DNA of 64,000 nucleotides from Marinobacter goseongensis. GTDB lineage: Bacteria; Pseudomonadota; Gammaproteobacteria; Pseudomonadales; Oleiphilaceae. Both the position numbers and the translations under genes were made by a program. Positions 17,340-25,791 of this stretch are shown here, one piece after another. The notes beneath the pieces were generated by a model that was not told the DNA's origin, did no database searches, and worked only from the letters and a program-made list of their open reading frames with translations. Location: the NCBI RefSeq assembly GCF_023156235.1, contig NZ_JAKZAI010000003.1, forward strand, positions 331,472 to 395,471, written 5' to 3'. The first letter of the stretch is position 1; each line of letters opens with the position of its first letter.

Positions 17340-17363
17340 ACCGGGGCTGCCCTAGGCCCCGGT
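17340..17363. terminator. hairpin between convergent tatD-like and diguanylate cyclase genes
   Basis: The arms accggggc (17340-17347) and gccccggt (17356-17363) are perfect complements with an 8-base loop that contains the stop codon of the minus-strand gene. There is no T-tract on either side, so it would be a weak or Rho-assisted bidirectional terminator. Confidence 0.4.
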
Positions 17364-19628
17364 ATCTCCGGCGTCGAACAGACAGTAGCCGTTGCGGCCG
17401 GCCTGCTTGGCCCGGTACATGGCCTGGTCCGCCTGTCGCAGCAGCTGATCGCCATCCAGCTCGGCCGCTTGCGGGTATAACGTGACGCCGACACTACCGG
17501 ATACTTCGACCATATGGTCCGCAACCCAGACCGGCTCGGCGATTTCCAGCAACAGCCGTTTTAGCAGCTTCTCCAGGCTGGTACGGTCCTGAACGTTGAC
17601 AATGATGGCGGCGAACTCATCGCCACCCAACCGGGCCAGCGTGTCCTCTTCCCGCAGCATCGCGCGCATGCGGCTGGCCACTTCCACCAGCAATTCGTCG
17701 CCCGCGCCATGGCCGAAGGCATCGTTCACCGGTTTGAAATGATCCAGGTCGATGTAGACCACGGCCAGATGATCGCCCTGCCTGCGGGCCTGTGCCATGG
17801 TCTGCTGGAGGCGGTCAGCAAACAACGAGCGGTTGGGCAGCTGGGTCAGCGCATCGTAGTGGGCCATGGTGCGGAGTTTGTTCTCCTGCTCCTTGAGACG
17901 ACTGATGTCGCTGAAAATGCCGACAAAGTGCGTCAGCGTTTCACGCTCGTCGAGCACCCGGCTGACCGTCAGCGCAAGAGTCAGATTCTTGCCGTCGGCG
18001 CGTTTCGACACGAACTCGCCGGCCCAGAACCCACGCTCCCTGGCTGTATGGAGAATGCCCGGCCCCTCCTCCATTGGCAGCGGCGGTAAACGGCCGGTGG
18101 CCCGCGCCCGCGAGTACCCGATCATCGACGAGTAGGCGCCGTTGACGTCAATCACCATGCCGTGCTCGTCGGTGATGAAAATGGCTTCCCTGGCATGCTC
18201 GAACACGCTGGCGGCCAGGCGCTGGCGCTGCTCCGCCTGTTTTCGGCGGGTCACATCGTAGAGCGCACAGAGGATCACGTTGTCCTGTTCGCCGCCCTCA
18301 TGGATAGGTGCCAACGTCATGTCCGCGCACAGTTGGGAGCCATCTGCGCGCTCGAATATCCACTCTCCGCTTTCCACCAACCCCGCTCCGACCCTCGCCA
18401 TCACCTCATCGACCTTGGCCGCCGAGCTCTCGCCACCCGGCTGCAACAGCGGCATGAAGGAAGCGACTGCCTTGTCCATCACGAACTCATGGGAGGGACA
18501 CCGAAGCAGCTCAAGCGCCGCACGGTTGAAATCAAAAAAACGCCCATCGCGAATCATCAACATGGGCTGTGGCCAGCTCAGGATCAGTCGGCGCAAACGC
18601 CGCTGCTCCGTCGCCACCTGGCGCTTTTTGCGGCCCAGCCAAACCGAACTTGCCAACAGAAGGGCCAGCAACAGGCCCACCGCAACAACCCAGAACCGGT
18701 ACTGATGAAAGGCATCCAGCCACGTCAGTTGGGGGGCATGGTCATAGGGCGCAACCCGCAGCTCACGGGCCAACAATTCCACGGACTGATAGTCTGCCGG
18801 AGGTGCAAAACCGGCGATACCGGCGGCGCGGGCTGCAGGGTCTTCGGCGCCCAGGGCAAACAGAGCGGAGGCAATGCGACGAACCCGAGCCTGATCCACG
18901 TGGGGAAGCGCCACCAGCGGCCATTCCGGGTACAGCCGGGTCGACACCTCATAAGGAAAACCGGAGAGATTCTGAGCATTCAATACCTTGAGCTGATCAC
19001 GCAGGCGCGGGTTGTCCGCCGACATCTGCTCCAGAATGCCGGTCCGGATGAAGCCGGCGTCTACATCCCCGGCCAGCACCGAGCGCACCACTCGATCGTG
19101 GCTCCCCAGAAGCTTGATGCGGCCCCGGCGGCGAGGATCAACGCCCACCCCGATCAGTTCAAGCAGTTGGCTCTGGTAGCCACCGAGAAAATGCACGCCC
19201 GGGCTGGCGATAATCCGGCCATCAAGGTCCTCCAGACGGTTGATGTCGTCCCGCTGCCGGCGCGCTATGATCACGCCCCCCAGGCTCGCTGTGCTGGTCG
19301 CACCGGATTGGCTCAGCACCGTGGCGAGCACTCCGGTTACACTGCGCTCACTGCGGATCACCAGAAAATGGCTGGGGTTGGTCAGAAACAGGTCCAACTG
19401 GTTGGCGGCGAGGGCACGGTTCATGTCGTCCTGCGCCAGTACTTCAAGGCGCACGTCCAGCCCGGTTTTCTCGCTCAGATAATCCGCCAGCGGCTGATAC
19501 TGCATCAACATGACATCCGCCGGACGATAGGCGAACACTCCCAGGGTGATTCCCTCCTTTGCGGTGGCAATCGGCGCGTTCAGAACCAGCAGAAGAAACA
19601 ACCAGGACAGTCGCTGCAGACGCTTCAC
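17352..19628 (-). CDS. diguanylate cyclase with periplasmic PhnD-like sensor, PAS domains and GGDEF
   Basis: This is a membrane-bound cyclic-di-GMP synthase of 758 residues. A signal peptide or first membrane segment (KRLQRLSWLFLLLVLNA) is followed by a PhnD/phosphonate-type substrate-binding domain at about 22-275 (YQPLADYLSEKTG, FLTNPSHFLVIR, AGFIRTG). A transmembrane helix lies near 300-325, then two PAS domains at about 335-580 and a GGDEF domain. The active-site motif is RLGGDEFAA near residue 667, with the inhibitory RxxD site (REED) five residues upstream, so product feedback is likely. The GTG start overlaps the stop of the upstream binding-protein gene as GTGA, indicating translational coupling. 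Confidence 0.88.
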   Translation of the reverse strand: MKRLQRLSWLFLLLVLNAPIATAKEGITLGVFAYRPADVMLMQYQPLADYLSEKTGLDVRLEVLAQDDMNRALAANQLDLFLTNPSHFLVIRSERSVTGVLATVLSQSGATSTASLGGVIIARRQRDDINRLEDLDGRIIASPGVHFLGGYQSQLLELIGVGVDPRRRGRIKLLGSHDRVVRSVLAGDVDAGFIRTGILEQMSADNPRLRDQLKVLNAQNLSGFPYEVSTRLYPEWPLVALPHVDQARVRRIASALFALGAEDPAARAAGIAGFAPPADYQSVELLARELRVAPYDHAPQLTWLDAFHQYRFWVVAVGLLLALLLASSVWLGRKKRQVATEQRRLRRLILSWPQPMLMIRDGRFFDFNRAALELLRCPSHEFVMDKAVASFMPLLQPGGESSAAKVDEVMARVGAGLVESGEWIFERADGSQLCADMTLAPIHEGGEQDNVILCALYDVTRRKQAEQRQRLAASVFEHAREAIFITDEHGMVIDVNGAYSSMIGYSRARATGRLPPLPMEEGPGILHTARERGFWAGEFVSKRADGKNLTLALTVSRVLDERETLTHFVGIFSDISRLKEQENKLRTMAHYDALTQLPNRSLFADRLQQTMAQARRQGDHLAVVYIDLDHFKPVNDAFGHGAGDELLVEVASRMRAMLREEDTLARLGGDEFAAIIVNVQDRTSLEKLLKRLLLEIAEPVWVADHMVEVSGSVGVTLYPQAAELDGDQLLRQADQAMYRAKQAGRNGYCLFDAGDTGA

Positions 19629-20584
19629 AACGGCCCCCGTGGGAGGAAGGACGCATCGCACAACCCTTTCAGATCAACCGGCATTTTGAGTAGCCCTTCC
19701 CTGAGCATCAGTTGGTTGAGACTGGCAGCCACCTGTTCGACACGGCCGCTCGGCGCCAGATACCGCTGGTTGGCAGAGAGGTCTGGCAGCATGACGGTCG
19801 CCAGGGCGCGGCGAACAGCCTCGGGCGTCACCTGTTGGCGGGTGGCAATTCGGTAGACGGCATCATGAAAACTTCTCACCAGATGGCTCAGCCCCCTGAA
19901 ATGGCCTGCCAGCAGATCCCTCAGCGCCGGTTTCAGTGTGCCGGCCCGTTCCCGATTCACCACGAGCACATCGAAAATCGTGTCCGGCAGGGAACGGCTG
20001 TCAAACAGTCGGACCGCCCCCCGGGTTTCCAGCACCGACGCCACAGGCTCATAACTGACGGATGCGTCAATCTCACCACGCTGCCAGGCCCGGGAATGCT
20101 GATGAACCGGAAGGTCGACAATCTCAAGGTCTGACGGCTCAAGGCCCGCCTGCTCCAGTGCCCTGAGGAGCATGATGGCGGGCGCTCCAGCGAGCTCTAC
20201 CGCCACTTTTTTTCCCCGTAGATCGGCCAGTGACTGCATCCCCGCGCGGGCCATGATCACATCCGCACCTGCGGACACATCCATCACGGCAATCACCGTC
20301 AGCGGCACACCCAGAGCCATTACCCGTAGGGCTTCATCCAGTGTCACGGCGGCCGCATCAAGGCGCCCCTCACGCAGACCTCTGACGGACTCCGACCCGG
20401 TTCCGCCCTTGACCAGGGCGACGGTGTCTTTCAGCCAGCCAAATTCCTCGGCCAGATACAGAGACTCATAGCCGATCCAGGGGTGAACGCCAACCTGCAG
20501 TGGCGGTTTCCGACTGCAACCCGGAAGGCCGGCACCCGCCAGGGAAGCAGAAGCCAGCAATCCAATAAATTGGCGACGGCGCAT
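19625..20584 (-). CDS. NMT1/SsuA-type periplasmic substrate-binding lipoprotein
   Basis: This is a 319-residue ABC-type solute-binding protein. The N-terminus MRRRQFIGLLASASLAGAG carries twin arginines and ends in a lipobox-like LPGC with Cys23, so it is exported and probably lipid-anchored. The mature part has the family pattern VGVHPWIGYESLYLAEE, then GGTGSESVRGLREGRLDAAAVTLDE in pieces, and DVSAGADVIMAR. No permease or ATPase gene is nearby. Instead it is translationally coupled to a diguanylate cyclase that has its own binding domain, which suggests a sensing rather than a transport role. The ATG at 20584 has ggag upstream; an ATG at 20608 has none. Confidence 0.85.
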   Translation of the reverse strand: MRRRQFIGLLASASLAGAGLPGCSRKPPLQVGVHPWIGYESLYLAEEFGWLKDTVALVKGGTGSESVRGLREGRLDAAAVTLDEALRVMALGVPLTVIAVMDVSAGADVIMARAGMQSLADLRGKKVAVELAGAPAIMLLRALEQAGLEPSDLEIVDLPVHQHSRAWQRGEIDASVSYEPVASVLETRGAVRLFDSRSLPDTIFDVLVVNRERAGTLKPALRDLLAGHFRGLSHLVRSFHDAVYRIATRQQVTPEAVRRALATVMLPDLSANQRYLAPSGRVEQVAASLNQLMLREGLLKMPVDLKGLCDASFLPRGPL

Positions 20585-20688
20585 GAACCAGACTCCGGGC
20601 GACTGCATGAATTATGACTAACGTTGTATCACATAATAGACCGGCACAAGGCCGCCTTTCGTTCATAGGGCTCCGCGCGGCGTGAAAT

Positions 20689-21597
20689 CTAGTGAAAAGA
20701 CAGAAAAACCCCCATCAGGACCGGAGACAGAAACGACAGTACAAAGCCCGAGGCAATGGCAACCGGCACGCAGGCCAGACCGCCGCTGCTGCGGATCACC
20801 GGGAGTGTGAAATCCATGGCGGTGGCCCCGCCATAGCCGATGGCCATGGCGGGGCGGCGGGCAATCAACAGCGGAATGATGGCCAGTGCGATAATTTCGC
20901 GGATCACGTCGTTGAGGAAGGCCACCCCTCCCCAGGCCGGCCCGAGGGCGTCACCCACTACAATGCCCGACAGCGAATACCAGCCAAAGCCGGAGGCCAG
21001 CGCCAGCGCGTCGTGCCACGGTAAGGCCAGAAGCGGCATCAGCGCCAGCCCCGCTAGCAGCGAACTGCCCGCCATCGCCAGTGCGATACCCAGCCCCTGA
21101 CGGTTCATCAGCAGTTTGCGCAGGGACAAGCCGGCATTACGCAGCTGCAAACCAATCAGGAACAGCAGCAGCATCAGCGACCAGGTCGCCAGATCCTCCG
21201 CCAGCGGCAGATCCGGCAACAGAAAATACCCGGCCAGCGCGCCGAAAGCCACCGCCGCTAGCGGTTTCAGGCCGGCCAGGAACAGGCGCTGATAGCCGGG
21301 GCGCGGAGCACTCTCCTCCTGCGCCACACTCATGGGTTGCCAGCGGTGGAACAGCCAAAGACCGGCAAGATTCGCCACCAGCAACACCCCCACCAGTGCG
21401 GCCACCTGAATGGCCATGTCACCGAGCTGCTGGGTCAGCCCCTCCATCTGGCCAAGACCCAGCCCCAACAGGGCAAGAATGAAGTACACCAGAGCCTCCA
21501 CGGTGTAATGGATCACCGTCATCAACCGCTGATTCTGCAGCGGCAGGGCAAAACCGAAAAACAAAGGGGCAAGAATCAGCAAGGCGCCGGTGAGCAT
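20689..21597 (-). CDS. LysO-family lysine/amino-acid exporter
   Basis: This is a 302-residue polytopic inner-membrane protein, hydrophobic over most of its length with about eight to ten membrane segments. The segments LGLGQMEGL near residue 45, SLMLLLFLIGLQLRN near 143 and SGFGWYSLSGIVVGDALGP near 202 match LysO (YbjE, DUF340), which exports lysine and thialysine. GYGGATAMDFTLPVI near 254 also fits the family. E. coli LysO is about 300 residues. It is probably the last gene in a run with the two small genes upstream (gaps of 33 and 18 bp), although no functional link to them is evident. Substrate is inferred from the family. Confidence 0.85.
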   Translation of the reverse strand: MLTGALLILAPLFFGFALPLQNQRLMTVIHYTVEALVYFILALLGLGLGQMEGLTQQLGDMAIQVAALVGVLLVANLAGLWLFHRWQPMSVAQEESAPRPGYQRLFLAGLKPLAAVAFGALAGYFLLPDLPLAEDLATWSLMLLLFLIGLQLRNAGLSLRKLLMNRQGLGIALAMAGSSLLAGLALMPLLALPWHDALALASGFGWYSLSGIVVGDALGPAWGGVAFLNDVIREIIALAIIPLLIARRPAMAIGYGGATAMDFTLPVIRSSGGLACVPVAIASGFVLSFLSPVLMGVFLSFH

Positions 21598-21630
21598 GGT
21601 GTCCTCGAAACGGGGGTGGGGGTCTTGAAA

Positions 21631-22002
21631 TCAGTCGATGGGCTCGTACTGATCGGGATCAAACAGGTAGCGGCTGTCTATGGCTGCGGTATCGGTACGG
21701 AGATTGCGGGCAAGACGCTGGGCAGACACCGACCACACCACGTGATCGGCGGGTCTGGGGTCGTAGTCATCCTCAAGCAGCGCTCCGGCAATGGCCCGCA
21801 GTACCGCTTCGGCACGCCCGACACTGCGGTAGGGGCCCTGGCACCGCTGCTTTTCCGGCTGGCCGGCGTCTGTACCGCTGAGGGCGACCAATGCCCAGAT
21901 ATCGGCACCCACCTGTTTTACATACAGTTCAACGCGGCGCTCTTCGCGCACCAGAACCAGCGCACGGAGCGGTGAGCGGCCATGGAAGTAGTGCAGTTTC
22001 AC
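21631..22002 (-). CDS. conserved hypothetical protein, 123 residues
   Basis: I do not recognise this family. The product is soluble, with no signal peptide or membrane segment. It has a mixed alpha/beta look: basic strands at the N-terminus (LHYFHGRSPLRALVLVREERRVELYVKQV) in two runs, a central helix (GRAEAVLRAIAGALLEDD) and an acidic tail ending in PDQYEPID. Codon use and GC resemble the neighbours, which supports a real gene. It starts 18 bp after the DUF2288 gene on the same strand and ends 33 bp before lysO, so it probably belongs to the same transcript. Confidence 0.65.
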   Translation of the reverse strand: MKLHYFHGRSPLRALVLVREERRVELYVKQVGADIWALVALSGTDAGQPEKQRCQGPYRSVGRAEAVLRAIAGALLEDDYDPRPADHVVWSVSAQRLARNLRTDTAAIDSRYLFDPDQYEPID

Positions 22003-22020
22003 TGTCGCGCTCCGTCGCCG

Positions 22021-22341
22021 TCAGTGCAGTACATGGTCGCTGCGGTCCTGAACCAGTACCCAGGGCGCGACAACCACCGCCCAGAGCTCGGTTTTTTCAT
22101 CGTACCAGGCCTGTGCACGCTCCGGGGCAACGTCACCGATGCGGTTGTCTGCCATCCACTGCTGGAACTGCGCGGTGTTGTCCGCTGCCAGTTCGGCGGC
22201 CACATCCAGCAGGTCCAGATCCGGCTCGACCCGGACAACATGCCCGCGCGCGTAGTAGGTCTGCAGGTCGTGCCAGCTGATTCGGGAGGTTTCGAGGTTC
22301 AGTTTGGTAAGTAATTCGTCGCGGGACGATTTGGACGACAT
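22021..22341 (-). CDS. DUF2288 family protein
   Basis: This 106-residue protein shows the DUF2288 pattern: an N-terminal TKLNLETSRISWHDLQTYYARG, the segment VVRVEPDLDLLDVAAELAADN, and a C-terminal ELWAVVVAPWVLVQ. The family is small, soluble and of unknown function, and is common in gammaproteobacteria and cyanobacteria. It heads a minus-strand run with the 123-residue protein and lysO. The start at 22341 is the first ATG in a region with no upstream coding potential. Confidence 0.85.
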   Translation of the reverse strand: MSSKSSRDELLTKLNLETSRISWHDLQTYYARGHVVRVEPDLDLLDVAAELAADNTAQFQQWMADNRIGDVAPERAQAWYDEKTELWAVVVAPWVLVQDRSDHVLH

Positions 22342-22440
22342 AACGTGCCTCGGAGCCAGGAAATTACAGTTACAGATTACCCGTTCGACCTCCTCTAAAC
22401 CAGTAGAACCGAATGGTTACCACTCGAGAACGAGCAGTCT

Positions 22441-22836
22441 TCAGTCCAGCTTTTTCCAGATATCGCGGATCTTTTCAGACAACGTCATCGGATCGAAAGG
22501 CTTGGGAATGACGTCGACAGCGCCCTGTGCGAGATACTCTCTGACCTCCTCAGGCTGCACCTTAGCGGTCATGAAAATCGCGGGAGTATTGCGGAACTCC
22601 GGTCGTTCACGAATGGCACGCAGCGTCGACGGCCCGTCCATCTGAGGCATCATGACATCCAGCAGGATCAACTGGGGGTTAAAGGCCTCCAGGTTCTCAA
22701 GCGCGCTGGCGCCGGAGCCACAGGCCTGCAAGGTGAAGCCTCCGACGGCTTCAAGAGCAAGCTCAGCAACGGCACGGATATCCTCCTCATCTTCAACCAG
22801 CATGATTCTCTGTAGCTGTGAGCCGGATCGAGTCAT
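22441..22836 (-). CDS. stand-alone response regulator receiver (CheY-like)
   Basis: This is a 131-residue single REC domain. The acidic pocket is VEDEED near residues 14-19, the phospho-acceptor Asp60 lies in LILLDVMMP, Thr90 in FMTAKV, and the conserved Lys112 in PKPF. It has no output domain, so it must act by protein contact or as a phosphate shuttle. It is the third gene of a minus-strand signalling unit, 24 bp after the REC-HDOD gene. A shuttle role between the three neighbouring kinases and the Hpt domain of the first gene is an inference. Confidence 0.9.
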   Translation of the reverse strand: MTRSGSQLQRIMLVEDEEDIRAVAELALEAVGGFTLQACGSGASALENLEAFNPQLILLDVMMPQMDGPSTLRAIRERPEFRNTPAIFMTAKVQPEEVREYLAQGAVDVIPKPFDPMTLSEKIRDIWKKLD

Positions 22837-22860
22837 CTACAAATCCCTCGTCTGTGATGC

Positions 22861-24006
22861 TTATCTCAGTGAATTGAGCCAGCTCTCGAGACCGAGCCGG
22901 CTGAGGAGCCTCTGACATTCGGGCGTTTCCATCCGGCCCTCTGCGATGAGCCCCGCAGCGCGCATGACCAGAAGGTCTTGCCTGACATCTTCACGGGCAA
23001 GGTAATGCACTGCACCAATCATTTGCCGGATTGCCAGGGGCAGGCGCCACCGTACCTTCAGCTTATTACCGTAACGGTGCGCCCAATCCCTGAGCCCGCT
23101 CTCGATCTCCGAGTCGCTCAAGTCGCCGCCCTGATAGATAAACTCTTCCATCACCCGCAATACAGCCAGCTCTCCCATACGACTCAAGAGCCCAGCGGTC
23201 TGGAATTCCAGCGGTTTTTTGCCAAGAGCTAAGGCAATCTTCTGGGCTTCCAACCCGACAGTTTCTGCCTGAACCCCATAATATCCAGCGTTGCGGGCCA
23301 ATGACTGGGGCTTCGAAGCGGTATCGGTATCGAGCGCCAGTGCCAATGCCAACGCCTGGCTCAAGGCCATAGGCACGCCAATCACGGCAATCGCATCGTG
23401 AACCGTTCCTACCGGCTCGCCGATCCGGCGGAACGAGGACCGGTTTGCCACCTCAAGGAGCCTGGCACAAAGCGACGCCTCTGTTTGCCATATCTCAGCA
23501 AGCTGGGCAACAGAAAGGTCTTCCACGCGATCTATCAAATCCAGAACCTTGGCAACATCCATCCGAGTCGGCATCTGCATACCCGCCTCAAGATTCTCGG
23601 ACAGCATCTCAGCAAGTGTTCTGACCTCCTGTTGCTCCGGCAAAACCGCCTTGAGCATGTCATGAAGGCGACTATGGAGCATGTCCACTCGGAAAGGCTT
23701 GCTAATATATCCGCTGATGCCGTAATGCGCAGCGTTCAGGATGGAGTCACGATCCGCGCGACCGGTGACCATAACAACGGGCACCTGCTTATCGGCCGCC
23801 CGAATCTCTCGTAACAGACCGAGGCCCGATCCGTCCGGCAGCGTCCAGTCGACAACGAAAAACCCCGGGGTTTTCGTGTGCCAGATCTTCAGAGCCTCCT
23901 GGACCGAAAAAGCCTTGAAGACCCGCAGAGCCGGATGCAGGCCAGCAACCACAGCCTCAAGAAGATCCGCCATCAGCTCGTCATCCTCGACAACAACCAC
24001 ATTCAC
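22861..24006 (-). CDS. REC-HDOD response regulator
   Basis: This is a 381-residue response regulator. REC spans residues 1-120 with EDDE near 7-10, phospho-acceptor Asp53 in VVDWTLPDG, and Lys in ISKPF near 103. An HDOD domain (about 145-340) follows, with the recurring pattern SLCARLLEVANRSSF and VHDAIAVIGVPMALSQAL. HDOD is a metal-free relative of HD domains that works as a regulatory platform, often in c-di-GMP or motility control. Its ATG overlaps the stop of the upstream GGDEF gene (ATGA), so translation is coupled. It is the middle gene of a three-gene regulator unit opposite three kinases. Confidence 0.9.
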   Translation of the reverse strand: MNVVVVEDDELMADLLEAVVAGLHPALRVFKAFSVQEALKIWHTKTPGFFVVDWTLPDGSGLGLLREIRAADKQVPVVMVTGRADRDSILNAAHYGISGYISKPFRVDMLHSRLHDMLKAVLPEQQEVRTLAEMLSENLEAGMQMPTRMDVAKVLDLIDRVEDLSVAQLAEIWQTEASLCARLLEVANRSSFRRIGEPVGTVHDAIAVIGVPMALSQALALALALDTDTASKPQSLARNAGYYGVQAETVGLEAQKIALALGKKPLEFQTAGLLSRMGELAVLRVMEEFIYQGGDLSDSEIESGLRDWAHRYGNKLKVRWRLPLAIRQMIGAVHYLAREDVRQDLLVMRAAGLIAEGRMETPECQRLLSRLGLESWLNSLR

Positions 24007-25688
24007 TCTGGCTCAACCCCCGTCACCACACTGTCGAGATCCCCGACTGCGGTCACGCCATTTCGGCCACCGGATTTGCGACCATAAAGTGCTCTGTCAG
24101 CCGCCTCAATGGCATCATCGGCTGTCTCGAAGCCGCAAAGTGAGGCGATACCCACGCTCAGCGTTACGGAAAATGGAGCCTCGCTTCCCTTGAAGGTAAT
24201 TGTTGACAGCTGATTACACACCTCCTGCATCGATTGTCTCGCGTCCTCAATCGAGCAGTTTGGCAACACCACGATGAACTCTTCACCTCCATAGCGACCA
24301 ATAACATCCGTTTGTCTGAAGTGATGCCGAAGAAGGTTTGCCAGACCTTTGATCACCAGATCACCGACCCTGTGCCCATGCCGGTCGTTCACCTGTTTGA
24401 AATGATCAAGATCCAGCATCGCCACAACAGACTGCTCCCCCAGCCTCTTACAACGCGCGTGCTCCTTGGCAACTTCAGAATTAGCCAACGAGTGTTTCAG
24501 CAGGCCGGTCAGGCTGTCGCGGGAAGCAAGCTTATCCAGTTGTTTGGCGCGATAGCATCGAACTTTGGCCGCTTGAACCAGAATGCTATCGGTAACCGGT
24601 TTGGCCAGAAAGTCATCGCCTCCCTGCGACAAGGCATTAAACTGAAACTCCCTGTCCTCCTCAGACGACAAAAAAATGATCTGTAACCCCACCCACTCAG
24701 ATTCAAACCGGAGCATCCTCGCGAGAACCGGCCCGCTGAACGGCCCCATCTGCATGTCCATGAGTATGATGTCAGGGCGGAACTCCGACAGGGCACTCAG
24801 AACCTTGGACGGTGAGCTCACCTTGCGCACGTCGAACCCGGCATTTTCCAAAACCACGCTGTAGTACTCAAGCAACTCCTGGTCATCATCAACGATCATT
24901 ACCCGGCCTGAGTCGGATTCAGTTCGTTCACTGATAAGCCGCTCCATGCAGTCAACCAGTGCAGGCACATCAATTGGCTCGCTTGCATAACCATCGGCTC
25001 CAAGCGATGCGAGCCGATAGCGATTTTCAAAGGTATCTTCCGAACCGATACAAATCATGGGAGCCCGCGTTTCGCCAATCACCGGCAAAACACTCTGCTG
25101 GATCAGCACGCGGTCACGTACAAGCACCACGGCTGCGTTGAGAGACACAGAGTCAGACGGGAGAGCGAACGAGGTAACGCATTGCACGATGAACCCGTGA
25201 GGGCTCAGTGCGGCGGCAAGCGACTCCCCGGACTTTTTATCGGGCTCGACAATCAGCACTGCAAGCTGCTCCGAGGACGCGACATGCCTCTCCGTTGAAT
25301 GCTCAGGAGCCTCCGCGATGACCTCTTCCACAGTCAGGAGATCTGACAGCTTCCCGACTCGCTCCATGAACCGATCATCGAGAAGCTCGGCCATCGTAAC
25401 CCGCTCGTTACCCGGCCCGGTGCCGTCGCCGTCTGCATACGGTTTGAGTTCCAGTTCCAGCGCTCGCGCTTCATCACCGAGAGCACGAAACCCAAAGGTT
25501 CCCGCGGAACCCGCCAGCCGGTGGAGTGACTGATAGGCCAGCCGCAGTGCTTCCGGATTGCCGTCTCCAGTCGCCGCAAGGCGCAACGCGTTAAACACAG
25601 CCTGCTGATCAGCGAGCGCTTTTTGCTCGAAGCGCGCCTTCAAAAGATCCAGCTTTTCTTTAACGTCGACCCTGTGTGCTTCGGACAT
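24003..25688 (-). CDS. Hpt-REC(degenerate)-REC-GGDEF diguanylate cyclase
   Basis: This is a 561-residue regulator. An N-terminal Hpt domain (about 10-115) has the phospho-histidine His56 in QSLHRLAGSAGTFGF. A first REC (about 145-255) looks inactive: the acceptor position lies in VVLVRDRVL without the usual LLD, and the lysine is replaced in YASEPID. A second REC (about 265-385) is intact, with VDDDQE and Asp near 306 in ILMDMQMG. The GGDEF domain has RYGGEEF near 466, with an RQTD inhibitory site five residues before it. The ATG at 25688 is preferred to a TTG two codons earlier. It is the first gene of the minus-strand unit. Confidence 0.9.
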   Translation of the reverse strand: MSEAHRVDVKEKLDLLKARFEQKALADQQAVFNALRLAATGDGNPEALRLAYQSLHRLAGSAGTFGFRALGDEARALELELKPYADGDGTGPGNERVTMAELLDDRFMERVGKLSDLLTVEEVIAEAPEHSTERHVASSEQLAVLIVEPDKKSGESLAAALSPHGFIVQCVTSFALPSDSVSLNAAVVLVRDRVLIQQSVLPVIGETRAPMICIGSEDTFENRYRLASLGADGYASEPIDVPALVDCMERLISERTESDSGRVMIVDDDQELLEYYSVVLENAGFDVRKVSSPSKVLSALSEFRPDIILMDMQMGPFSGPVLARMLRFESEWVGLQIIFLSSEEDREFQFNALSQGGDDFLAKPVTDSILVQAAKVRCYRAKQLDKLASRDSLTGLLKHSLANSEVAKEHARCKRLGEQSVVAMLDLDHFKQVNDRHGHRVGDLVIKGLANLLRHHFRQTDVIGRYGGEEFIVVLPNCSIEDARQSMQEVCNQLSTITFKGSEAPFSVTLSVGIASLCGFETADDAIEAADRALYGRKSGGRNGVTAVGDLDSVVTGVEPE

Positions 25689-25791
25689 ATGCAACTCAAT
25701 CAGATCCGCTCGAAATATCTTTTATGCCATACTCATCGGGCAGTTCCAAAGCTGCCATTTATATTTATAAAGTACCACCGAGGAAACCAAC

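Noticed and set aside
18162..19856. 564-codon plus-strand frame opposite the diguanylate cyclase
   Set aside because: Composition is typical of an antisense frame; it crosses two real genes on the other strand.
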